Of a stretch of DNA of 64,000 bases, positions 57,075-64,000 are shown one piece after another (position 1 is the first letter of the stretch; each line of letters starts with the position of its first letter). Origin of the DNA: Helicobacter cetorum MIT 00-7128 (lineage in GTDB: Bacteria; Campylobacterota; Campylobacteria; Campylobacterales; Helicobacteraceae); assembly GCF_000259255.1 (NCBI RefSeq), contig NC_017737.1, forward strand, positions 1,612,001-1,676,000, given 5' to 3'. A model generated the notes under the pieces. That model was given only the letters and a program-made list of their open reading frames with translations, ran no database searches and had not been told where the DNA came from. The translations under genes and the position numbers were made by a program.

Positions 57075-57617
57075 ATGTTTAAACATTCTTTAAAAAATTT
57101 AAAACATCTTTTAGGGTCTCTAGCAATATTTTTATGCGCCTACAATATAGCTATAGCGCAAAATTTAATGCCAAAAGACTTTATCTTTGAAAAACTTGAT
57201 AGCTCAAAATCTATGAATAAGACCTTTCAAGCCCATGCTAACACCTATATCACAGAGTTAAAAATCACTTCCAAATACCCTAGCCTACACCCTATTGAAA
57301 TCTATAGCGTGCAAATCAATGAGGGTAAATGCGAAGGGTATCAACCTATAATTGAAAAAAATAAAGAAAAATTTGAAAAAATCTATAATCAAAATCCCGG
57401 AATTACTTTAGAAAGGCTTGTTGCGGGGCAAAAAGCACGCACAGAAGACAAAAGCAAGGTTATTGCTACCTTAAAAAACAGAATGCTTTCTAAAGATGAG
57501 TGGATTCAAGCCTTTTTTAGAGTTGCCTCGCCTTGTGCGATTAAAGATATTCAAAAAGTTGTTATATGGGGACTTTTTGAAAACGAGCCTTTTAAAGTGG
57601 AATATCATTTCAAATAA
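57075..57617 (+). CDS. secreted protein, family unknown (paralogue B)
   Basis: 180 residues from ATG at 57075, behind AAGGAGTAATACC; an ATG 14 codons upstream lacks a signal-peptide fit. A signal peptide (KHLLGSLAIFLCAYNIAIAQ) is followed by a beta-rich domain with EIYSVQINEGKCEGYQ (Cys) and SPCAIKDIQKVVIWGLFE (Cys), the same two-cysteine pattern as the upstream paralogue. The two share the N-terminal FKHSL, the EIYxVQxNxGxC block and the ending KVxIxGxFExxxFxxxYxFK. It is probably periplasmic. Function unknown. Confidence 0.75.
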   Translation: MFKHSLKNLKHLLGSLAIFLCAYNIAIAQNLMPKDFIFEKLDSSKSMNKTFQAHANTYITELKITSKYPSLHPIEIYSVQINEGKCEGYQPIIEKNKEKFEKIYNQNPGITLERLVAGQKARTEDKSKVIATLKNRMLSKDEWIQAFFRVASPCAIKDIQKVVIWGLFENEPFKVEYHFK

Positions 57618-57645
57618 TATTCCAACTCATAAAAGATATTAGCTC

Positions 57646-57672
57646 CCAATCGCCTAGAATATGGGCGCTTGG
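57646..57672. terminator. imperfect hairpin between convergent genes
   Basis: CCAATCGCC and GGGCGCTTGG pair imperfectly around TAGAATAT, between the convergent secreted-protein and lipoprotein genes. On the plus strand it is followed by TCAAAAAG; a weak bidirectional terminator. Confidence 0.35.
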
Positions 57673-57683
57673 TCAAAAAGAGT

Positions 57684-57977
57684 TCAATTAGGGATAATGG
57701 TTCTCTTCTCAAAGGCTTTATGGATATAAGACTCAGCTTGCTTAGAGTCTTTTTCTACGCACTCCCCCTTTTTATATAGCTGACCAAAGCTATACAAAGC
57801 TATAGGATTACTTGCAAGCATTTTTAGATTTTTAATCGTGTTAGGACAATCGCCTTTAGCATAAGCCACTTTAGCCTTATAGATATAAATTGAAGTGCAA
57901 CCACTTGCCATAAAACCTATGCTCAAAGCTACAGCCCCCAATTTAAGAAAGCGCTTAACTCTCTCTTGTCTAGTCAT
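57684..57977 (-). CDS. small lipoprotein with Sel1-like helix pair (copy 1, intact)
   Basis: 97 residues. A basic N-region and hydrophobic stretch end in the lipobox MASGC (Cys 27), so it should be lipid-anchored. The mature part (GDCPNTIKNLKMLASNPIAL, YSFGQLYKKGECVEKDSKQA) resembles one to two Sel1/TPR-like helical repeats with a pair of cysteines (GDC, GEC). Upstream it shares an almost identical ~65-bp promoter and ribosome-site segment with the second copy (58200-58522). The role is unknown; Helicobacter Sel1 proteins with disulfide-linked repeats (Hcp family) are a distant analogue. Confidence 0.75.
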   Translation of the reverse strand: MTRQERVKRFLKLGAVALSIGFMASGCTSIYIYKAKVAYAKGDCPNTIKNLKMLASNPIALYSFGQLYKKGECVEKDSKQAESYIHKAFEKRTIIPN

Positions 57978-58164
57978 TATAAACTCCTTTTACAATAAAA
58001 AATAATCTTTTATTATATCAAAAAATTTATCACTTTAAATTGATTAAAATTAAGCATTCAAAAATTTCTCAAATATTTTATAACTCTAAAAATTTAAAAT
58101 CATGCGTTTTAAAAACAAAACTCTCTTAAGAATGTATCCATCAAGCTACAAGACAATCAAAGCT

Positions 58165-58187
58165 CAATCGCTTATAATAAGCGATTG
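58165..58187 (-). terminator. hairpin after the second small lipoprotein gene
   Basis: CAATCGCTTAT and its complement form an 11-bp perfect stem with a single central base, 13 bp beyond the stop codon. No U-run follows. A likely terminator or mRNA-stabilising hairpin. Confidence 0.5.
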
Positions 58188-58199
58188 GTTAAAAGGAAG

Positions 58200-58522
58200 T
58201 TAATTGGGGATAATCGCTCTCTTTTTAATAAATTTTACCATAGGTATGCCATCAAAGGCTTTTTCAATGTAAGACTCAGCCTCTTGCGGGTCTTTCTCCA
58301 CACACTCGCCTTTTTTATACAACTGACCTAAACTATAGAGCGCTATTGGGTTGCTTGTAAGCATTCTTAAATTTCTAATCGTGTTAGGACAATCACCTTT
58401 AGCATATGCTACTTTGGCTTTATGAATATAAATTGAAGTGCAACCACTTGCCATAAGGCTTGCACCCAAAGCTACAGCCCCTATTTTAAGAAAGCGTTTT
58501 ACTCTCTCTCTCGTTTAATCAT
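58200..58522 (-). pseudogene. small Sel1-like lipoprotein (copy 2), out of frame at a GA repeat
   Basis: A duplicate of the 57684-57977 lipoprotein. ATG at 58522 with AAAGGAG upstream opens MIKRERE and meets a stop at 58499-58501. Removing one GA from the (GA)5 tract (58502-58511) gives MIKRERVKRFLKIGAVALGA, then SLMASGC and the full mature protein, parallel to copy 1. As read, only an internal TTG start (58469) would give a lipobox-bearing but shortened leader. The body (GDCPNTIRNLRML, GECVEKDPQEAESYIEKAFD) is otherwise intact and ~80% like copy 1. This is either a phase-variable OFF state or an early pseudogene. Confidence 0.7.
58502..58511 (-). repeat. (GA)5 dinucleotide tract at the lipoprotein gene 5' end
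   Basis: Five GA repeats within the first codons of copy 2. Change by one unit restores the frame. It is short compared with known phase-variable tracts. Confidence 0.75.
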
Positions 58523-58649
58523 TATAAACTCCTTTTACAATAAAAAATAATCTTTTATTATATCAAAAAATTTATCACTTTAAAATAGGCAACGCAAAGC
58601 TCCTCAAATTATTCTATAATGCTAGAAATTTAACCAATAAGGATACTTT

Positions 58650-59729
58650 ATGAAACTATGGCATTATTTAAAAATCTTTTATTTTTCATTAATAATTAGC
58701 AATATCTTGCAAGCTAACGAGAGTATGGGAATTAAACATCAAAGGGCAGATGAAAGGGTTATTTATCTAGCTGGGGGGTGCTTTTGGGGACTAGAAGCGT
58801 ATATGGAAAGGATTTATGGTGTCATAGATGCAAGCTCTGGCTATGCTAATGGTAAGACTAAAAGCACGAGTTATGAGAAATTACACGAAAGCGACCATGC
58901 TGAGAGTGTTAAGGTTGTTTATGATGCTAAAAAAATCAGTTTAGACAAATTGCTACGCTATTATTTTAAGGTGATTGACCCAGTGAGCATAAACAAACAG
59001 GGTAATGATATGGGTAGGCAGTATCGCACGGGTATTTACTATGTGAATAATGGGGATAAAAAAGTGATAGACAATGCTTTAAAAGAACTGCAAAAGAAAG
59101 TGAAAGGAAAAATCGCTATTGAAGTAGAGCCTTTGAAAAATTATGTCAGAGCTGAAGAATACCATCAAGATTATTTGAAGAAAAATCCTAATGGCTATTG
59201 TCATATTGATTTGAAAAAGGCTGATGAAGTGATTGTGGATAGTGATAAATACACTAAACCAGGCGATGATGTTTTGAAAAAAAGGCTTACCAAACTTCAA
59301 TATGAAGTTACTCAAAACAAACGCACAGAAAGAGCCTTTGAAAATGAGTATTATAATAAGGAAGAAGAGGGCATTTATGTGGATATTACCACGGGTGAGC
59401 CGTTATTTTCTTCAGCGGATAAATACGATTCAGGTTGTGGGTGGCCAAGCTTTTCTAAACCTATCAATAAAGAAGTGGTGAAATACGAAAATGATGAGAG
59501 CTTTAACATGAAACGCATTGAAGTATTAAGCCGCATTGGTAAGGCGCATTTAGGGCATGTATTTAATGATGGGCCAAAAGAGCTTGGAGGGTTAAGATAT
59601 TGTATCAATAGCGCATCTTTAAAGTTTATCCCTTTGAAAGATATGGAAAAAGAAGGTTATGCAGAGTTTATTCCCTATATCAAAAAGGGTGAATTAAAGA
59701 AATATATCAAGGATAAAAAGGCACATTAA
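58650..59729 (+). CDS. msrAB: bifunctional peptide methionine sulfoxide reductase MsrA/MsrB
   Basis: 359 residues. An N-terminal hydrophobic segment ([12 protein letters not shown]) looks like a signal peptide, so it acts in the periplasm. MsrA domain: [16 protein letters not shown] (catalytic Cys ~43), [31 protein letters not shown] and AEEYHQDYL. MsrB domain (about 210-345): [32 protein letters not shown] and [13 protein letters not shown] (catalytic Cys ~322). It repairs oxidised methionine, both S and R forms. It matches HP0224. It is convergent with serB across a hairpin region. Confidence 0.96.
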   Translation: MKLWHYLKIFYFSLIISNILQANESMGIKHQRADERVIYLAGGCFWGLEAYMERIYGVIDASSGYANGKTKSTSYEKLHESDHAESVKVVYDAKKISLDKLLRYYFKVIDPVSINKQGNDMGRQYRTGIYYVNNGDKKVIDNALKELQKKVKGKIAIEVEPLKNYVRAEEYHQDYLKKNPNGYCHIDLKKADEVIVDSDKYTKPGDDVLKKRLTKLQYEVTQNKRTERAFENEYYNKEEEGIYVDITTGEPLFSSADKYDSGCGWPSFSKPINKEVVKYENDESFNMKRIEVLSRIGKAHLGHVFNDGPKELGGLRYCINSASLKFIPLKDMEKEGYAEFIPYIKKGELKKYIKDKKAH

Positions 59730-59790
59730 GGCTTAAAAATAGTTGTTGTGGGACTATATTGTCCCTTGAAACAGCTTAAGCCCTTTTTGA
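59730..59790. terminator. bidirectional terminator between msrAB and serB
   Basis: An outer stem GGCTTAA (59730-59736) pairs with TTAAGCC (59776-59782), enclosing a GGGAC/GTCCC hairpin, and is followed by CTTTTTG on the plus strand. Placement between two convergent stop codons supports shared termination. Confidence 0.6.
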
Positions 59791-59804
59791 TTGAAAAATC
59801 TATC

Positions 59805-60428
59805 TTAAATATAAGGCTTAATTAAGGCTAAGTTAGGCTCATCAATGCAATGTGTGGCATGCTGTTTTAAAATCTCTTTAGCATTAAAGGCGATTTTTGT
59901 ATGCGCATGCATAAACATGCTCAAATCATTCGCTCCATCGCCTACAACTAGAGTATTTTCTTTTTTGATACTTAACAAGCGCTGTAAGGCTAGTAGCATT
60001 GTGCCTTTAGAGTGTGAAAACATCATATGCCCCCCTACTAAGCCATTCAACACATTATTTTCCACACAAAGCGTGTTGCTAAAACTTGCATCAAGATTTA
60101 ATAAATCTCTATAATAATTTGTTGCTAAATCAAAGCCCCCACTAAAGCAAACTATTTTATAACCCTTTGCTTTTAAAGCATTGATGAGTTCTGTTGCCCC
60201 CTTATGCAAAGGTAGATTTTCACAAACTTCTTTGGCAAGTTTTAAGGGCATATTTTTAAGCTTTGATACCCTTTCTACAAGACTTTTGTAAAAATCTATC
60301 TCACCATTCATCGCTTTTGAAGTGATGTGTTGAACCTCTTCTAAAGCGCCCCACGCTTTAGCCAAGCACTCAATGGTCTCAGCATTTACAAGCGTGGAAT
60401 CAAAATCAAAAACGGCTAGTTTTTGCAC
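59805..60428 (-). CDS. serB: phosphoserine phosphatase
   Basis: 207 residues, HAD superfamily. Motif I is LAVFDFDSTLVNAETI (nucleophile Asp 9), motif II is KIVCFSGGFDLATNYY (Ser), and motif III/IV is LVVGDGANDLSMFMHA with the preceding lysine (KKENT). It dephosphorylates phosphoserine in serine synthesis. It matches HP0652 and, as in H. pylori, lies directly after pfr on the same strand (14 bp gap). The N-terminal ACT domain of longer SerB forms is absent. Confidence 0.94.
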   Translation of the reverse strand: MQKLAVFDFDSTLVNAETIECLAKAWGALEEVQHITSKAMNGEIDFYKSLVERVSKLKNMPLKLAKEVCENLPLHKGATELINALKAKGYKIVCFSGGFDLATNYYRDLLNLDASFSNTLCVENNVLNGLVGGHMMFSHSKGTMLLALQRLLSIKKENTLVVGDGANDLSMFMHAHTKIAFNAKEILKQHATHCIDEPNLALIKPYI

Positions 60429-60442
60429 TCTATAAAAACCTT

Positions 60443-60946
60443 TTAAGCTTTTCTTTTACTAGCAATGCCCTTGATGTATTGGTCAGCCAAATACAATCCA
60501 TGGCTTTCATTGCCGATTAGCTCTACTTTATCCAAAATATCTTTAAAAAGCACTTCTTCTTCATGTTGCTCGGCTACATACCATTGCAAGAAGTTAAAGG
60601 TCGCATAATCTTTATCTTTGAGGGCGTGGTCTACGATATTGCTGATAGACTCGCTGATATGTTGCTCATGCTTATAAGCCTTTTGGAACACTTGCGCCAA
60701 ATTCTCAAATTTATGCTCAGGCGCTTCAATCTTATTTAATTGCACAGGAACATTATTTTCATTCAAAAATACGATGAGTTTTTTAGCATGCTCGTATTCT
60801 TCAGCCGCATGGTCAAACAAGAAAAGTCCTGCTCCATCTAAACTATGGGTGTAGCACCAAGAGCTCATGCTCATATAAAGATTAGAGGCATTCATTTCTT
60901 TATTCACTTGTTCATTCAATAACTTAATAGTATCGTTAGATAACAT
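60443..60946 (-). CDS. pfr: non-haem ferritin Pfr
   Basis: 167 residues from ATG at 60946, preceded by AAGGAGTTTAAG; the longer frame begins 13 codons upstream without family support. The ferroxidase residues are in LNEQVNKEMNASNLYMSMSS (Glu 17), HAAEEYEHAKKL (Glu 49/50 and His 53), and QWYVAEQHEEEVLF (Glu 130 region). It forms the 24-subunit iron-storage cage. In H. pylori apo-Fur represses it when iron is low; the upstream region (60950-61020) contains AT-rich Fur-like sequence (ATAATGATAGCATAAATGAT). It matches HP0653. Confidence 0.95.
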   Translation of the reverse strand: MLSNDTIKLLNEQVNKEMNASNLYMSMSSWCYTHSLDGAGLFLFDHAAEEYEHAKKLIVFLNENNVPVQLNKIEAPEHKFENLAQVFQKAYKHEQHISESISNIVDHALKDKDYATFNFLQWYVAEQHEEEVLFKDILDKVELIGNESHGLYLADQYIKGIASKRKA

Positions 60947-61022
60947 CTTAAACTCCTTATTTTTCCAAAAATTAAATTGTCCCATAATGATAGCATAAAT
61001 GATAGTAAGATTACAAACAAAA

Positions 61023-61050
61023 TTGTGATTTTTTTACAAAAAAATCACAA
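61023..61050. other. long perfect AT palindrome upstream of pfr
   Basis: TTGTGATTTTTTT and its complement form 13-bp arms with a 2-base centre. It lies between the hydrogenase-like gene and pfr. It may be the terminator for the former (read leftward) or an operator; sequence alone does not decide. Confidence 0.5.
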
Positions 61051-61169
61051 AGTTTTAAAAATGAGAATTAGACTTAATGCCCTAATGGCTACAAACCCCC
61101 TATTTAAGCACTTTTTAAGCCCTAAATAGAGTTTAATATATCAAAAATACCCCTCGCTTAAAACTAAGA

Positions 61170-62954
61170 TTATTTTACAAAATCTATTTTCAAATTGCTA
61201 GATATATGACCTAAAAACCCTAGTAAAAAAGCTTTTTCTTTAAGAATATTCCCATTTACTAGAATTTGATTAACTCCAAAATCTTGGCTTAATTGATAAA
61301 AATAGGACGCTAAAAATTCACCCAAAAATTCTAAAAACCCATAGCTTAAAGTAATGGTATCCACTTTGGCAATAGCAAAACTCATGCCAACCTTTAAGGG
61401 GCGTGCAATATCAAAAGTGTCCTTAGAAATTTTATAATCAATTTTAGCCCCTTGAAACCCAACAAATTCTCTAGCTAAAGACAATAAATCTTTTTCATAG
61501 CCTAAAATATTTTTAACTACTTCTAAAAAATCAAAAAGATTATTAGAAAGCTTACTTATAGGCTCTAAATGACTAAGATAATCGTGCAGTTTAGGGAATT
61601 TCTTTTCATAATTGATTAAAAGCTTTTTGCCTGAGCCTTTATTCAAGCTCTCATAAACCAATCTAGGATTAGTCTCAAACTCTACCTTAAAACAAGAATT
61701 TAAAGTTTCATTTTCATACAATCCACATATCGTGGGCAAAATACTATCTATTTGTAAGCACAATATCTTTTCATATTGATAATTTTCTTTTAAGGTTTCT
61801 AAAAGAGGTTTAAAGCTAAGTGGCAAGGTTTCTAAAATTTTAGAAACTTGATGATAAGTAGTTAAGGGATAAGCGTAACGATTGCCTATAGGCTTAAAAT
61901 TCCCTAAGGGCGTTTCTAAGGGTGCAAAAGTATCCCAAAAGTGTGGCTCACTACAGCCTATACACCCATGCCCTGCTTGGATAGGCCAACTTGTCTTTTG
62001 ATTGAAACGCATTTTAGCGCAGTTATTAAACACATGCGGTCCCTTACAACCAACCATATAAAGACAAGCGCCTTTTATAGCATTCTCATCGCCAAAGCTC
62101 TCTACAAATTCCCCCACATCAAAAGCCCCCCTACGATTACAAATATCATGCACTCGTTGTGAAAAAGCCCATAAAGGACGATTGAATCTATCCACGCTAG
62201 GGGCTTTCCCAAAAATAAGAAAATACAAAATACTCCCTATAATATTCTTTTCACTAGGCGGACAACCAGCAATATTGATGACTTCTTTAGTAATCACTTC
62301 ACTTAAGGCTTTAGAATGCGTTGGGTTAGGATAGGCTGATTGCACGCCCCCAAAACTAGAGCATGTCCCTATAGCTAAAATAACCATCGCATGCTCACTA
62401 GCTTTTTTAATCATTTCTAAGCCTGTAGTTGCATAAGCACCGCTAGTAAAGGCATTTTCTAAATTATCATTTTCATGTGTAGGAATAGCCCCTTCTACAA
62501 TCAACACATAATGATTTTTGTATTTTTCAATGGCTTGTTCTAAAGTCTCTTCTGCTAAAAACCCCGAACTTACCATTAAAGTTTCATGGTATTCCAAGCT
62601 TAGATAATCAAATAGCACGCTTTCAATGCTAGGTTCTTCAGTGCGCAACAAACTCTCACTACAACCGGTGCATTCAGCAATGTGTAGCCAAATTACGGGC
62701 ATTTTATAAAGCTTTTCTAAATTTTTAATCACTACATTCACATCATTTTTAGGGGTTTTTAGGGCATTAGACATAAGAGTGGCGTATTTTTGCAAATAAG
62801 TTTTATCAAAGCCTTTTTCTAAAAGAGCGCTATAAAAATCCTTATAAGGATGTTCTTCAAACTCTAATTTATCGCTAATTTTTTCAGTAATACTATGGTA
62901 ATAATCTTTGATTTCTTGAGTGCTGGGTCGTTGTGGATTTTCTAAATCTTGCAT
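61170..62954 (-). CDS. orphan [NiFe]-hydrogenase small-subunit-like protein with C-terminal extension
   Basis: 594 residues, much longer than HydA (~385). Residues ~85-345 carry all iron-sulfur ligand motifs of hydrogenase small subunits: ECTGCSES (C95, C98), AIGTCSSFGG (C198), IAGCPPSE (C231), HDICNRRG (H269, C272), C297/C303/C312 and GHGCIGCSEPHFWD (C331, C334). There is no Tat signal, so it is cytoplasmic. Residues ~385-594 form an extra domain (KILCLQIDSILPTICGLYEN; LVNGNILKEKAFLLGFLGHI) faintly resembling HypF/HydE-type maturation proteins. No large subunit is adjacent. It recalls the orphan 'HydA2' small subunits of Campylobacter. An electron-transfer role with an unknown partner is inferred. 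Confidence 0.8.
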   Translation of the reverse strand: MQDLENPQRPSTQEIKDYYHSITEKISDKLEFEEHPYKDFYSALLEKGFDKTYLQKYATLMSNALKTPKNDVNVVIKNLEKLYKMPVIWLHIAECTGCSESLLRTEEPSIESVLFDYLSLEYHETLMVSSGFLAEETLEQAIEKYKNHYVLIVEGAIPTHENDNLENAFTSGAYATTGLEMIKKASEHAMVILAIGTCSSFGGVQSAYPNPTHSKALSEVITKEVINIAGCPPSEKNIIGSILYFLIFGKAPSVDRFNRPLWAFSQRVHDICNRRGAFDVGEFVESFGDENAIKGACLYMVGCKGPHVFNNCAKMRFNQKTSWPIQAGHGCIGCSEPHFWDTFAPLETPLGNFKPIGNRYAYPLTTYHQVSKILETLPLSFKPLLETLKENYQYEKILCLQIDSILPTICGLYENETLNSCFKVEFETNPRLVYESLNKGSGKKLLINYEKKFPKLHDYLSHLEPISKLSNNLFDFLEVVKNILGYEKDLLSLAREFVGFQGAKIDYKISKDTFDIARPLKVGMSFAIAKVDTITLSYGFLEFLGEFLASYFYQLSQDFGVNQILVNGNILKEKAFLLGFLGHISSNLKIDFVK

Positions 62955-63010
62955 AATTTTTCCTTGTAAAGTTAATCATTAACAAACAAAGGCAAGAAAA
63001 TTATAGCAAA

Positions 63011-63027
63011 CCTCTCTTAATGAGAGG
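63011..63027 (-). terminator. hairpin after flgL
   Basis: CCTCTC-TTAAT-GAGAGG, 18 bp beyond the flgL stop; read leftward it is followed by TTTGCTATAATTTT. A likely intrinsic terminator. Confidence 0.6.
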
Positions 63028-63044
63028 CTAAAAGATAAGAATTT

Positions 63045-64000
63045 TTATAAGTAATTAGTCAAAGATAAATTATTGATTTTGTTAGTGGAGGCTAATACGG
63101 CATTATAATTATTAGTCAAGTTAGAAAACTTATTATAAGTCTCTGCAATATCAGTGCCGGTGGTTTCCCCACGAATGCTTTGAACTTGAGTCTTTAAGAC
63201 TTCATTACGCCTAATGATATTTTCAAATGCCTTGCTATGAGCGCCATTTGAGGCAATCATCTTTTCTACATGATCAGCCAAATGGTCAATCACACTAATA
63301 CCATTTTGAATCCCTAAATTACGCATATCACTTGAATAAATATCTCCCAAAGCATCAGGGCGATAAATCCCTTTTCTTACAGAAGTGATGACATCTTCTA
63401 ATTGCTCAAATAAATTCACGCTTGGCTTATCAACAATTAAAGCGTTATTAGCATTTAGGCGAATGCTTGGCTTATCGCTATGTAAAGCCTCTTTAGAAAA
63501 ATCATTAGCGTCCTTGTCAAAAAGCATGAATTGCATCTTAGTGAGTGAGTGCATATTGTCTTTAATAACCATTTTGCCATCTTCATTCAAATTGACTGAA
63601 ACATTGTTTTTGGCTTGCTTTAAAAGCTCTAAAAACTGCTCTTTACTTTCTGTTGAGGGAGCATTTTCGCTGATTTGTTGGTAGGTGTTAGGATTGATAT
63701 TACTATAATTAAGCGCAATACTCATAGCATCCATAAGTTGGCGATAAGTTATTTCATCAGGCTTAGAAATTTGAGCTTCTGTGGTATTTGGATTATAAAG
63801 AGGGATTTTAGCATTAGGCAAGTTCAAATATGCCCCATTACTATCCAAAACTAATTGTGCCTTTAAAGGCAAACCATTATGGTCATTTAATTTCATATCA
63901 AAAATAGCGCCCTCTAAGCTCCCATTAGCCACTTCGCTTAATTTTGTAGAACCTATAGCCATTTTATTATTAGCAATTTGAGCGATATTGCCCTCTAGCG
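63045..64000 (-). CDS. flgL: flagellar hook-filament junction protein FlgL (3' part only)
   Basis: The frame is open to the right edge (residues LEGNIAQIANNKMAIGSTKL and onward), so only the last ~318 residues are present. The C-terminus (DIAETYNKFSNLTNNYNAVL, then ASTNKINNLSLTNYL) is the D0 helix of FlgL/flagellin-type proteins, and the block DVITSVRKGIYRPDALG belongs to FlgL (HP0295). FlgL joins hook and filament and is exported by the flagellar type III system. It is RpoN-controlled in H. pylori; its promoter lies outside the window. Confidence 0.92.
   Translation of the reverse strand, partial: LEGNIAQIANNKMAIGSTKLSEVANGSLEGAIFDMKLNDHNGLPLKAQLVLDSNGAYLNLPNAKIPLYNPNTTEAQISKPDEITYRQLMDAMSIALNYSNINPNTYQQISENAPSTESKEQFLELLKQAKNNVSVNLNEDGKMVIKDNMHSLTKMQFMLFDKDANDFSKEALHSDKPSIRLNANNALIVDKPSVNLFEQLEDVITSVRKGIYRPDALGDIYSSDMRNLGIQNGISVIDHLADHVEKMIASNGAHSKAFENIIRRNEVLKTQVQSIRGETTGTDIAETYNKFSNLTNNYNAVLASTNKINNLSLTNYL

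Overview
The window is a low-GC, gene-dense chromosome segment of a gastric Helicobacter. Proteins such as HypB, the cholesterol glucosyltransferase Cgt, HisS, Alr and the MATE protein match H. pylori closely from memory but not identically. Blocks of conserved H. pylori gene order are joined in a different arrangement. This suggests a relative of H. pylori such as H. cetorum or another non-pylori gastric species (inference). Other supporting traits are AT-rich codon use, a 23S-5S rRNA unit without a 16S gene beside it, several restriction-modification (R-M) genes and many simple-sequence repeats.

Layout. 1-12 kb: hypB (partial), a small cupin, the pta-ackA acetate operon (minus), the fliK-flgD-flgE flagellar hook operon behind a sigma-54-type promoter, an orphan adenine methyltransferase and a Rep/UvrD helicase. 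11.7-19.5 kb: an unrecognised membrane protein, nhaC, four tRNA genes (Ser, Cys, Leu, Gly), then ridA-dadA-dagA-alr, an alanine uptake, racemisation and oxidation operon. 19.5-25.2 kb: an accessory patch with two tiny membrane proteins, two decayed IS1595-like transposase genes and a type IIG R-M gene carrying ten heptanucleotide repeats near its 3' end. 25.3-28.7 kb: 5S and 23S rRNA (minus) inside a long processing stem. 28.9-33.3 kb: a 12-bp tandem repeat of 24 copies, then a three-gene accessory operon (DNA-glycosylase-like protein, modular repeat protein, PD-(D/E)XK nuclease).

33.9-47.8 kb: speA, cgt, a hotdog protein, cmoB, a MurF-like protein and metG (all minus), cfa (plus), then mscS and the MATE-purN-napA operon (minus). 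48-50.3 kb: alpha-carbonic anhydrase, a candidate type I toxin-antitoxin locus, a cluster of perfect hairpins and a broken orphan hsdS. 50.3-55.7 kb: a triple-rhodanese protein, asd and hisS (minus), rfaF and a flavin-reductase-like gene (plus). 55.8-59.7 kb: small secreted proteins and lipoproteins arising by duplication, with two kinds of simple repeats, then msrAB. 59.8-64 kb: serB, pfr ferritin, an unusual hydrogenase small-subunit-like protein with a C-terminal extension and no adjacent large subunit, and the 3' part of flgL.

The most notable accessory elements are: (1) a 19-residue hydrophobic peptide with a sequestered ribosome-binding site and an apparent antisense RNA (about 49.1-49.3 kb); (2) the three-gene operon at 29.3-33.3 kb; (3) the orphan hydrogenase-like gene; (4) several repeat tracts placed to alter expression or protein ends. 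Identifications rest on motif reading and memory of families; no database search was run.
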